From: Blasia pusilla
Lineage: Eukaryota; Marchantiophyta; Marchantiopsida; Blasiales
Assembly (NCBI GenBank): GCA_050084515.1
Contig: CM114273.1
Location: 42,842,001-42,906,000, forward strand
Direction: 5' to 3'
DNA length: 64,000 bases
Part shown: positions 1-11,500 of the stretch, piece after piece
Layout: each line of letters begins with the position of its first letter
How positions within the stretch are numbered: the first letter of the stretch is position 1
Notes under the pieces: model-generated
The model's database searches: none
The model's input: the letters and a program-made list of their open reading frames with translations, nothing else
What the model was told of the DNA's origin: nothing
Made by a program: the position numbers and the translations under genes

Positions 1-163
1 CATGACAAAGGCTTGGGTTCTCCAAAAGTTGGACTTGGATGCATATCTAGTTAGATCACTTGCACATCATGTTGTGTTGATCTACTTTTTTTTCATTTTA
101 ACCACGATATGTATATTTTACTATAAAGTCTAATTTCAACGTGTGACCTTAGAATGATATATC

Positions 164-200
164 TTATAATTGATTGCATATCCAAAGCAATCAATTATAA
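164..200. repeat. Perfect 14-bp hairpin
   Basis: Arms at 164-177 and 187-200 are exact reverse complements around a 9-base loop. The arm ends in ATTGATTGC. It lies in AT-rich DNA with no gene nearby. It could be a remnant of a small inverted-repeat transposon or chance in AT-rich sequence. No function is inferred. Confidence 0.6.
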
Positions 201-412
201 AATTTAATTCAAAAATGATATTTCCTGATTTGCATATAAAAGAAGTTAATACTATCATTCTTGCATATTTATTCAAGGATTTATAGAATTTTGTTCCGAA
301 TAGCTAAGTCTATGGCGTGCATGCCACCTTTGGGCTGGAAAGCGAGTCATTATCATGGGTCTATAAAGGATAGACCTTGGTGTTATCCAAATTTTTTAAA
401 ACTTAGACAAGT

Positions 413-447
413 TAGTGATGATATTACGAAGGGTAATATCATCACTA
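413..447. repeat. Perfect 14-bp hairpin next to the dinucleotide tract
   Basis: Arms at 413-426 and 434-447 are exact reverse complements, with a 7-base loop (CGAAGGG). It lies 8 bases upstream of the CA/TG tract, so two foldable structures sit side by side. Confidence 0.65.
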
Positions 448-455
448 AACAAGTT

Positions 456-682
<227 letters not shown>

Positions 683-749
683 TAGTCGTTTTCCACAGTT
701 ATTGAGTTTTCCACAGTGCGTGTAAGGAGGATAAGGATGAGGCAGAAAG

Positions 750-1400
750 GTATGAGGCCTTTAAGCCAAGCTGCAAGTCAAGGGCAAGAAGCAAGGTACA
801 CGGGAGAAGTCAAGAAAGATGATACGACATAAGACTAGTCATAAAATGGGAAGGACTGCAAGACAACCACGAGATGCCAAACGGCATGGAGTCGAGATGG
901 GCACTAACGATGAGACAAATGAAAGTTGAAACATAAGTCCAAAATTCAAGATGCATTTGGGAATTTTGCAATTGCAAAATTTGCAAGAAGATTTCACCAA
1001 GCCATCTTGGGGGATAACTAGTTAAATGTAGATCCACGAGTTGCTACCTACTTTTGCATTGTGGCCCAAAATCAAAGGCCGAGAAATGATAATGGGGAAG
1101 GTGACATTCCCTTGGAGAACCCCATGAGTACCTAGAGGTTTGTAGGGGAAGGAGGTGGGGGCAGAGGAGGGAGGGAGGGGTTCTCTTCCTCGCTACTCAC
1201 TCAAGTCCGTGAACAAGGGACAAACCATGTTGTGTCTTAGGCCATGTTTCAGGTTTGAGCTAAAGAAGGATTCGGGATATACCTTGAAAAACAACAAATA
1301 CGCTTTGGTATAGGTGAGCAACTTAGGGAGATTTGTGGAGGTTAGGGGGGGAGGCTTCCAAAGGAGACGGTATACACTTGGAAAGATTCACAACTGATTG
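750..1400 (+). repeat. Left arm of a diverged fold-back repeat
   Basis: Read forward, this stretch matches the reverse complement of about 1550-2110. Landmarks shared in the same order include a GACTAGTCA block, an AACCA(C/T)GAGA(T/C)GCCAAAC block, a block around CCAAGCCAT followed by GGATAACTAGT, and the purine-rich AGGCTTCC-AAGGAGAC block. The arms are diverged, with small gaps. No protein is encoded. It may be two opposed copies of a dispersed repeat or part of a fold-back transposon. Confidence 0.6.
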
Positions 1401-1549
1401 GTACTTGATGGTTTCTCGTCATACATTGCATCCTCTACTTGACCTAGCTTCACCTTGAAGCACTCACTACCTTGAGCTTTGCAAGTGAAAGTCTTAGATT
1501 GACTCCCAAAGACTTAATTGATTGGCCGGTCCGTAGGTAGTCGAGAAGC

Positions 1550-2110
1550 CGCCAAATGATGATCAAGTTGGGTCTCCCCAAGTACGTTGTGTCTCCTTAG
1601 GAAGCCTCTTCCCCCAATCCTTGACCTATTTCCCCAAGTTTCTCGTCTAAATCAGAGTGCGTAGGTTGATTCCTCAAGGTGCGTCCCTTAGCTCAAACTT
1701 GAAATATGGCCAAGTACGCATCGCAGTTAGTTTCAAGCTCAAGGGCTTAAGTAGGTAGATAGGAAGAGTATTCCCCCCTATAGATACTTCAGGGATTCTC
1801 TAGGGGAGCCCACCTTTCTCATTGTCCCCCTCGGCCCCTTGATTTTATCCTTGAACCCAAATGTGGTTCGCAACCCGCAGACAAGTGTTTGACTAGTTAT
1901 CCATCAACATGGCTTGGCGGAGGCTTCTTGCAAGGTATGCAAATTTTTTATTTCCAAATGATGGCTAGCGCCTGTCTTGACTCCATGTTTGGCGTCTCAT
2001 GGTTTTCTTGCCGCGCTTTGCGTTTAGTGACTAGTCTCGTGTTATCTCGCCCATCTTGACTACTCACTTGTTCCTTGCTTCTCGGCTTGGGGCTTGGCTT
2101 CGAGTTCTAA
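1550..2110 (-). repeat. Right arm of the fold-back repeat
   Basis: This is the inverted partner of 750-1400. The spacer between the arms is about 150 bases (1400-1550). The same strand also matches about 4310-5050 as a direct repeat, so the unit is a repeat family and not just one palindrome. A transcript across both arms could form a long imperfect double strand. Confidence 0.6.
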
Positions 2111-2196
2111 ATCCTTGGTTATCTTGGATTTTTCCCTGTCAATATCTATGCCCCATTCTCACCTAAGGCTAATCACCAAGGTTGCATATGGACAAA

Positions 2197-2278
2197 GTCC
2201 GTGTCCGTGGACTTACGTCTATCTTAAAAAAGGACTTGTCCATGTTCGTGGACTTACGTCCACCTTAAAAAAGTACTT
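2197..2278. repeat. Two 41-bp tandem repeats
   Basis: Two adjacent 41-base units (2197-2237 and 2238-2278) share a CGTGGACTTACGTC core and a CTTAAAAAAG block, with a few substitutions. A weaker related stretch with GTCC-type words follows near 2490-2520. Confidence 0.8.
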
Positions 2279-2829
2279 ATCAATGTAGGACCCATCTAAG
2301 CCATCTTCCCCTTCTTTCTAATCCTCCCACTTGCCTTTGTGATATGCACTTTCTCGTTTCTTCCTCCTCCCATCTCCACTCCCTCCCCCTTATTGCCCCA
2401 CTTGTCCTTGCCCTGCCTTCCACATGAACTATAAGTGTGGGCCCCATCCTTTAGAATCCATGTCTGTGGATATATCCAAAATTTTCCGTTCATGTCCGTC
2501 CTAGAGACGTACTTGTCCGTTTTTGTGCAATCATGCTAATCATAAGACATGTGCGCATCTCACCTAGCTAGCGCTAGTTGTGCTGCTAGTTCCGTTGCCC
2601 TTCCTAGTCTGGTAACTAGTTAGTCTAGGTTGCAACTTTAGTGGATCACAAAAAGGTCTTTCCTTCTTGGACCCACAATCATGACTTACTTCTTCGGTCC
2701 CCCGTTAGTGTGGACGCCATAGACTTAGCCATTCTCGATGTTTCTTGACTATTTACGGAACGTGCAACTAGTTTGATATATCTTTGAGACTCAACACAAG
2801 AGGTTTTCTTGCAAAGTTCAAGGTTAGGA

Positions 2830-4200
2830 GTGCTTCTTGGTATGGGAAGGAGGAGTAGAGATCAAACTCTACAACAAGATATAGATCTTATACATGCATA
2901 TATGACAACCAATGTATATTGGATATGATCACGACATGGAAATTCAACATCATGAAGGTTTGATTATTGACTGAACCTCAATTCTATTGGAAGGATTTTA
3001 TTTATTTATTAAAGAACCAAAAATATAAATAATACCTATGAAATAATTTAGCAAGTATTAGTAGTACTATAACTTCATTGCGAAAATCTTACACTTAAAG
3101 TTTTTGAGGGATTTATAAGTTTAACCCAACTTTATTAAAAGAAAAATATCCATCTAATTACATCAATCAAATAGGAATGTACTCATAGAATGGAATCTTG
3201 AATTTTGTATTTCTTATCTTGTCATTTTACTCGTCTCAACAATCTCTTCATAAGAAGGTCCTACAAAAAGTATGGTGTAATGAAATAAAGTAGTTCTCAA
3301 ATTTTGATTACTTGCACGTCCAAGAAAGAAAAAAGAAGAAGAGAAAGATCCCTTTGAGATCTTAGATTATAATGTGGAGAATCAATGAAAACTAAAGTAA
3401 GAAAACCAATCTACATTTGAGGTGCTATTAAGCAATGATATTTTTTTCTTGTATTATTTTAACTAATTTACAAAGAACATTGAGGCACTTAGAGAATTAT
3501 CATTCCATAACCAATAGTGGTTTTAAGAAATAAAAACTAATATCTAAATTTTCAATGAATTTAATGTTATCTCTTACAATTTTACAATTGAGGATTCTAT
3601 AATAAAAAAATCAGAAAATTACAAGGCAATTTTGGGCTTCATTGGGTCTACTATATCCTCTTTTCTCCCCCTCTTTAGGATTCAACAGGTGTTTAAAATA
3701 ATACTATGATTAATTTAAAAGTATGCAAATGGAAACTTTAAAGCTCTAATTTTTCTATTTTTGTCTGAATGAAAATTATAATATGGAGGGAATTGGTTTC
3801 AATTCGAAGTATTGATTTTCATGAAAATTTATGTTTTACTAAGTTTTATTAATAACACACTCTCATGGTATGGCACAAGCCATGAACTAAGAAACAAGTG
3901 GAACTTACAAATTTAAGAAGATCAATTTTCACAATATATCTGATTGGAAACACTACTTTCTTTTAGAGATTTTGCAAGTTTCAAGTTTCCATTATACTTG
4001 AGAATCGATAAAGTTTGTGAGTCAAAATGGAAATTTTCTTACTAGCAAACCACTATGAAAGAACTTGAATAGTTTCTTGTTACTTTCATTGGAACTTGTA
4101 AATATATTGTGAATGATAGCATCGTAGAGTTAATCTCCTACTCCTCTTTGCTAGACTAGCAAAGAAACTCTCATCTTGAGTCTTCCACTTCCAAGTGTGA
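2830..4200. other. AT-rich intergenic DNA, nothing recognised
   Basis: No convincing open frame, RNA gene or element end was seen here. Stops are dense in all frames. Confidence 0.6.
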
Positions 4201-4309
4201 GAGGAAGACTCAGGCTAAGTGGGTCCAGATCCCAAGATTGTACTCGTTATAGTTAAAGAAGTAGTCATGCGTGGTGTAGACAAAGAAGTAGTTGTGCTTC
4301 TCAAAAAAT

Positions 4310-5250
4310 GGCATATCATTCTCTTGAGGCCCGTATTCCTTCAGCCTTGACCTATCTCCCTCCATCGCTCACCCAATATGGAGCACGACGACTATCTTTA
4401 AGGTATATTTCAAAATATTGTCAAATCCCTATTCCAAGTAATGATTAGGTAAGGAGGGAGATTTCCCCCCTCCATAGGTACTTTTGGAGTTTTCTAGTTC
4501 CCACTCTCCATCTTAAGTATCATCCCCAAGCCACTATGTTTGGCCTCAACCCAAATATAGATTAGGACTCTCCACTCCTTGTTTGAATAGTTAGACCCCA
4601 AGAGAACTTGTATGAGTCTCATGGTTGTTCATGTCTTTTATTGACTCATCAAGCTCAACTTGGGCTCTTTCCTCATGTTTCGTATGTCTGAAGGCTAACC
4701 GTCCATCTCAAGTCATGCCTTGAATTTGCTTTAAGGTCTTGCACTTGGTCTTGTGGCCGCCCTTATTTCATGATTAGTCTCATCACACCACCTCTCATCT
4801 TCACTTAGCTTGATTCATGAGCCACTCTCCCTAAACTAAAAACTAACCTCAAGGCTTTCTTGCCCATCTTAGCACACCCTTATTGGAGTAAGTTCCCACG
4901 AATGGTTCCTTGCCTTTCTTCCTGAGATTTTTTTGAAGGCAAGTACCCATCTTGACTACTCTTGGCCCACCCCACGGCCTGGTTCACGGCCCCTTAGTCT
5001 TAAGGGTTGGTCTTATGGTTTCTCGCTCATCTTTTTCTTCCTTGTGCAAATTGCTTTGCCCTTTCTCTAAGCAAAGAGACTTGTCTCATGAGTTACAATC
5101 TCCGTAGTCTTAGTTCCACCTTAGAGATTCCACTAAGGTTGATCCTCCTTTGACAAGAAATCATGACTTACTTCTCGGGTCCCCACTAGCAAGCTAGTCC
5201 ATCTAAGACCTAGCTATTTGCAACAAATAGTGGTAAAGTAGTGTTGAGAA
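4310..5250 (-). repeat. Third copy of the 0.75-2.8 kb repeat
   Basis: This copy is direct relative to 1600-2720. Shared ordered landmarks are the CCTTGACCTAT block, the run of C followed by TATAG/CATAG and TACTT, the CTCAACCCAAAT/TTGAACCCAAAT block, the GAGTCTCATGG-type block, and the ATCATGACTTACTTCT block followed by GGTCCCC (5160-5190 versus 2688-2705). The last match extends the family beyond the fold-back arms, to about 2720. No coding capacity was seen. Confidence 0.5.
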
Positions 5251-5299
5251 CTCACAATAGACTTGGTAAGTAAAATAAGATTCACCTTGCTTTTTATGA

Positions 5300-7470
5300 A
5301 GGATTTGGGCATGAGGTATGCTACAAGAGATTTTGCAAGTTGTTAGAGCCGTATTATACTTGAAACATTGCAAGTAGGATACTTATAAAGTAGTAGGTCT
5401 ATACTTATGAATTATGAATACTTTGTGAGTCAAGAGGTACATTTACTTACTCTTGTACTTGCAATGCTAATAATATTAACGGCCTCTACATATAGGCCTC
5501 TTCATAAATACAGGCTAAGGACGGCTCCACGTCATAGATTTTCACTCTCGAAGGGCAGGGCATCCATCTAAGCTCTAAATCTTTGTGGCGTATGGTGATA
5601 AGTGACCCTCCTAGGGTTCTTAACAGACGATGCTACTTTCTCCGTCGCATCTAGTGGTTAATTAGGCCCGAGCTAAATCTCTCAACAAAGCAGCAATTAG
5701 ACGCAGCCGACTATGTCATATTCGCTCGAGTGCAACTTCTTCCTGTGTAGTTGCATAGCTGGACCTTGTGATTCCCGTCGGTTGTTAACGCCTTACTTCT
5801 AACCCTCGATCGACTCACCATCAAGCCTGCTAAATCGATCTTCCATCAAGCCTAGCAGAAGTTGTTGATCTGATGCGAATCTTGGCAAAAGTTGTCGAGC
5901 TCATTCGTGCGATATGGAGTCCAATGATTTCAGCTGCAACCGACTACCCCTACATACATGATCGGCTTTCTCATTCATCTCATTTCTCCTTAAGCTTGAA
6001 TAGCATTTCTTTTCCATCTTCGTTCATATCTCCTTCCAACTTGGCATTCCGAACTCGGCTTCCGGGCAACATAACGTGATTGGCTTTTGCGTTGTAATAT
6101 GGTCTCTCGTAGTTTTCTGAGTAATCTCCGAGTTTGTTGCGTTGTGATAGCTTACTTCAAATTCCTGTTTTCTTCCACTAGTGGACGTTTATCTCGTATC
6201 TCTTCAGGTTTGTTGTTTGCGGATTTGACCTTAGTACAAGCGACCTAGTTGATTCTCCTTGCTTCTTATCAAGGCGAATGTGATGTGCGCAGATTATTCC
6301 GTTCAATGGACTATATTTTGCCATGCCCCTATTATGTGCTCCCCTCCAACTACACATTAATTGCTAGTCTAATATGTCGATCTGTGATTCTTAAGGAATG
6401 CTCTCCATTCCATGATTCTGAGGCCAATGCATTGGCACTTGCCAACTACCTGTCGGTCTAATTGAGGCAATAAATTTGCCTCATGCTATGAGCTGAATAA
6501 GGGATCCTAATGAGCCCCTGTTACAAAAGGGAGTTGTAGTCTTTTGTTTTTATCCTTATTAGATGTGATGTTGGCTTATGAAATGCAACATGCATCTCTT
6601 GCTCAGAGACAAACGTTTCTACTGGATTCTGCGTAGCAGCGGAAGTAATGTTCATCTCCTTTCCATGAGTTAGAAGAGAATTCGTAGCGACGAAGGCTTC
6701 CTACTCATGATTTAGATTATGCCATCTTATCTCTGTGAATACAGGTGATGTTGTTCTATTTGCTGTACAGAGGTAATTAATGCTGCACAAGGTAGTTCTT
6801 TAGAACATCTTGACATCCTCTTGCATATGGTACGACAAATCCTTCCTACATTCGCAATTTTAGGTGCGCCGCTCTCTCACCTTGTGATTAGTGGTTGAGA
6901 CATTGGTATCCTGAAGTGTTCAAAATGAACCTCATATTCGGTTTGATTAGCATTACTAGCGTGATCACATTGTTTAAGCTTATTCCATGTAGATTTCAGC
7001 ATTTTGGGATCAAATGTCGGCTGTTGTTTGGATGTTATCATGAGTGTTTGCTATATACAATCTTGTGTTATGCAATTAGTTGGTTGTCTTAGGAATGAAA
7101 TGCTTGCTCATGTGTTACTATTTCCTTGTTCTTGGTTAATAAATTTGTGTGCCATCCGAGATGTAACGTATCTGCACCTGAAGGCTTGCTTTCACTAAAC
7201 TGAACCCTCATCCCTAAACTAAGACCCAAAATTAGAGGGTTTCTGAATGGAAAAATGTATTATATTCCACATATTATTTACATATACATGAAGACTCAGT
7301 TGGATTTATTGCATTTATCAGCTCCAAAGTATGGCTCAAAACTAGGGTGCTTTAGCAATGACAAGTGTATGTGTGACAGAAAGATCACGCTTCTCTCATA
7401 TCTTCTGAGTGTGCTCAGCATTATTGAACTGCTGACAAACTTGACGTAACGTCCATTTTCCTGAAGCTAC
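5300..7470. other. Intergenic DNA, nothing recognised
   Basis: Only short open frames under about 90 codons occur, without recognisable motifs. A short stretch at about 7255-7440 weakly resembles the 511-bp tandem unit that follows and may be an older third copy. Confidence 0.5.
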
Positions 7471-7981
7471 CTCCATTTTGATTGACATTTCATCGGGTTT
7501 AAACTGTAAGCCACTATGACAAAAAATTTCTATGACCAGATCTATTTCTTCCACTCATGACCTACATGTACTTGAAACTCAGCTTGATCAAACTGATCTA
7601 CCAGGCCTAGAGAAGGTAGGGTGTTTTCATATTCACATATCTAATTGTGGCAGAACCAACCAGTCATCATTCTATTGTTGCCTTTGGCTATATGTGGTAC
7701 AATTGAGTAGAGAGAACAACATAAGCTTTCCATCGATATGCCCTAAGTTATTTCGAGCAAGATTAAGTAGTGGATACAACATCAGAAATTGATGTGCTAA
7801 GCTCGTTCAGGTACCCACATTTAAGAAGTAATCTCCAATTCCTAAAGCCTAAGCTTAAACTCTATCTATCTATACTGAACCAACTGTACTAAGCTACAAA
7901 AATTGCAAAGTGCTCAATTCCCTACGACAGACTGACCTGATCTGATTGCTTGAGGCTGACCTAGTATGGTTGGCCATGTGA
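7471..7981. repeat. 511-bp tandem repeat, unit 1
   Basis: Unit 1 begins at CTCCATTTTGATTGAC and ends at a GGCCATGTGA block. Unit 2 repeats the same word order throughout: GCCACTATGACA, CCACTCATGACCTACATG, CATCATTCTATTGTTGCCT, AGTAGTGGATACAA, and ATCAGAAATTGATGTGCT. Substitutions and small indels show the duplication is old. Confidence 0.85.
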
Positions 7982-8502
7982 CTCCATTTTGATTGACGTT
8001 CCTACCGGGTCTAAACTCCAAGCCACTATGACACAACTTTTTCATGACCAAATCTATGTCTTCCACTCATGACCTACATGTACTTGAAGACTCATCTTAA
8101 TCAAACTAATCTACCATGCTTAGAGAATCAACCAAAGCTAGGGTGTTCTCATATTTATATATCTATTTCTGATAGTGCTAACCAATCATCATTCTATTGT
8201 TGCCTCTAGCTATATGTGCTACAACTGAGTAAAGAGAACAAGATAAGCTTCATCTCCGTATGCCCTAAGCCACTTCTATCATAATTAAGTAGTGGATACA
8301 ATATCAGAAATTGATGTGCTTAACTCGTTCAAGTACCCACAATTGAGAAGCGATCTCCAAATCCTCAAGCCAAAGCTTAAAATCTATTTACATGAACTGA
8401 ACTAATGTACTAAGCTATACCATTTGTAAACTGCCCAATTCCGTATGTGAGACTGACATGATCTAGTTACCTTACACTGACCTGATTTGGTTGCCCATGT
8501 GA
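7982..8502. repeat. 511-bp tandem repeat, unit 2
   Basis: This is the head-to-tail partner of 7471-7981, about 521 bases long. The frames in the two units are broken at different places, so the repeat is probably non-coding. The Helitron coding remnant begins about 600 bases further on; whether the duplication lies inside that element is unknown. Confidence 0.85.
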
Positions 8503-9111
8503 GATGCAATTGTTCCATTATGTTATCCGGATGCCATGTTGTGATCATAGAAGTTCAAACAACCAACCTCTGTTATGAAACCAACCTTTAACTTAGTGAT
8601 TACGATATCTTCATCTTCTCACTTTTGCAATTCCAAGTTGAATGAACAGTAGAGATCATCAAAAGCTCTAAGATAGTGAGTTGGATTTACATTAAGACCA
8701 CGATATTTCATGCCTCATATAGCCCATCAGCCATTAGCTAATCTACTGTAGACTTTATTGAACTTGCCCAAGCCAAGCATTATTATCTAGCTAGAAGCTC
8801 ATAAATTTAAGTCTTAGCTCTTATACATAAATGATAGGATGATCTCTCAGCCTAGTTCACATCGAACACCCGATTAAAAAACTATCAGAAGAAGACGTGT
8901 GTTCAATAGAACCAGGTTATCTAAACTGAGGCATTGTAGGAGGAGTAGAGTTGCTCTACTAAGAAGGTTAGCATGTAGACTACAATCCCGTAGTTGGCCT
9001 TTTGCATATATGTATCTCAAGCAATGGAATCCAATATGTTCACTCTCCGTAAAGCAGATGCAATGTCGTGGATAGTGTGGTTATGTATAGTACTGGAGCT
9101 CACGTTCACAC
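8503..9111. other. Intergenic or Helitron 5' region, nothing recognised
   Basis: No coding frame or clear element terminus was found between the tandem repeat and the first Helitron-like frame. Confidence 0.4.
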
Positions 9112-9870
9112 ATGTCCATAGTTGAATCTACCTCAAACCCACCATATGCTTTATGCAATGGCTTTTTGAGAGATCATATAATTCCTCAAATTGGTAAGTT
9201 ATATGTATGTGACATGTGCACTGCAAACAAACCTCGTACACATTTCAACATATACATGACACCTTCCTATATCAAGTCAGTTCAAAGCATGGATCCTCTA
9301 CAGATCGATGCAACTTCTATCTATTTTAGACTCTATGATAGGTGTTGAAAGAAAATTTAATGGTTTTCATAAGGGCTTTTTCTCTATGACATCTCTCTTA
9401 GATTCTCCCCTAATAGGATTCAACCTAAGCAATAATTCAACTTCCAGCCACTCACATGTTTCACCAACGTTGAAGACAATTATGTGTATCAACCTGCAAG
9501 TTAATCCTCTATTCAAGGACTATAAGACTTGAATAGAGGTACCCAACCCATCATCAGGTTTGATTGTCTTGCCTCCATCTTCCGTGTAGAGCATCATCAA
9601 GTCATCGCAAGAGAAGGGCCAGGTTACTCATAGTATGATCTATGACCCTTATCATCCTGCCCTGAACATCCTCCAGGACAGAGCCTATTCCTTGTCTGTG
9701 CAAAAGAGAACTTCTACAGATATCTATGATAATGGAAGTGTATGCCTTCGCACAAGTGCTTTCTCTATGACTAAGCTACTTACAGATGCCTCTGGTACTT
9801 CCATGAGAGCAACAGTCGATTCTTCGGAGGAGTCGACAAGATTCCCGTAGTTGTTTTTTTTCTCCCCTCC

Positions 9871-11229
9871 GTGACGTCTTTGACGTGCTCTGCTAGCAAC
9901 ATTGTATCTCAACCGAATATGACAACAGAGACACCCTCATTCCCTTTCATATTTCCCTTCCACCGTGGCTCCTTTATTGGTAGTAGCACATTTCCAGAGT
10001 ACGTAAGAAATCGCACTTGTCAGCTCTTCAGTCTATTCTTACTGTGCAAACCATACGAACTTCTTATGCACCAATTACGGCAGGCTATTGCCTTATGTTC
10101 CAATTCACGTAAAGAACTTGAGAAGCTGAAGAAAGATAAGCATCACCTTTTTGAGGAAGACCTATACCACCAGCTCTCAAAATATTCAATAAGTCCCCAG
10201 ATACTAGGTAGTCCATCTTGACATTGGCAACATCTTAAGGATCTTAAGACTATGGAACATAAATGGGGGATGCCCCATTTACTCCGAACTCTCACTTCAC
10301 ATGAAGTCTCAGATACAAGGTGGTCAGAGATCACTGATATAGAGACATTACTTAAAAAATCAAATACTACATTCACCAGGCGGAATGCTCCAGCTGAATG
10401 TGCGCAAAATTTTCACCTAAGACTTCATTCATTCCTTTCCTCGTTTGTTTTTTCAGGTCCTCAGTTACTTGGGAAGGTGCATGACTACCTTATCTGCTAT
10501 GAGCTACATGGTAGAGGTAGTCTCCACTGCCATATGATACTTTGGATAGATGAAGCTGATCTAGAACGCATAACATCATATATCTGTACCTATATTCCTA
10601 TATCTGGAACACCAAACCTGAGCACTACATCAATGCTCAACAAAAATAACAAAGCAAGTGATATTCTATTGGACTCAGTGCTCCAAAAACAGTTACATAA
10701 GTGTAAGGAGGAGGTTTGCATCATTAGGAAGAAGATGTCCAAGCCTTACTGCAAACTTGGCTTCCCTAGCAGCGTGAATCCTAATCCTACTCCATTTATT
10801 GATCCAACCACTATGAAATGGAATTATTACAGACCATCACTAAAACACCGTAATGTGATACCTTATCATCCTCTCCTATTAGTATTGTGGGGAGCTCACT
10901 TGAACATCCAAAGTGTAACAAATGCAGATTGGTCATTCTACCTGCTAAAGTATGCTTTAAAGTTTGAGCAAACTGATTCCCTAGATCTAGATATAGAAAC
11001 AGCCAAATATCTTGGTCTTGAGGGTTTGGATGAAGTTAAGCTCAGGTTAGTGTCAGAGGTTGTACTGAATAGATCGGTTTCTTCGACGGAGGTTGCCTTG
11101 ACATCTCTTCAAATACCAATGATCCATAGATTTAGAGTTTTCCACTGCATTGATTCTAACCCTCCCAACAGAAGAACTAACCTATACAAGAATTCTTCAA
11201 CACCATGTATTCACCCTACTACTACTTAA
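9871..11229 (+). pseudogene. Helitron Rep (HUH nuclease) domain, frameshifted
   Basis: Two frames (9871-10221 and 10252-11229) together cover the Helitron-like N-terminal domain and the Rep nuclease. The first holds the typical FPF-x-RG-x-F and EY block. The second carries GMPHLLRTLTSHEVSDTRW, which resembles the conserved G-x-P-x-FFTLS-x-x-E-W region. It also carries HGRGSLHCHMILW, the HUH metal-binding motif with both histidines, and YLLKY, the two tyrosines expected to cleave DNA. So the catalytic residues survive although the frame is broken near 10215-10250. Downstream, the protein runs out at a stop at 11229, before the helicase. Confidence 0.8.
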
Positions 11230-11500
11230 TGTTATAGACCTCAAGTGGCAGAGGATCAAACTTTTTTTCAGTATTAGTCAAGCCATGAGTTACTCAAGAC
11301 TGTTCCAAATAAGCAAAATAAGGAAATCATTGGTTTAGATAATTTAGGTAATGTGGTGGCTAAGTCCAATCGCATTGTTCGTTTCACTGAGTTCCATCCT
11401 CTATCAATGGAATGAGTTTTTCTACTCAATTCTCTTAGATAACATTGTTTTCAGATCATAGGATACAATCCTATCATCGCGGGCTATTGATTGGACTTAC

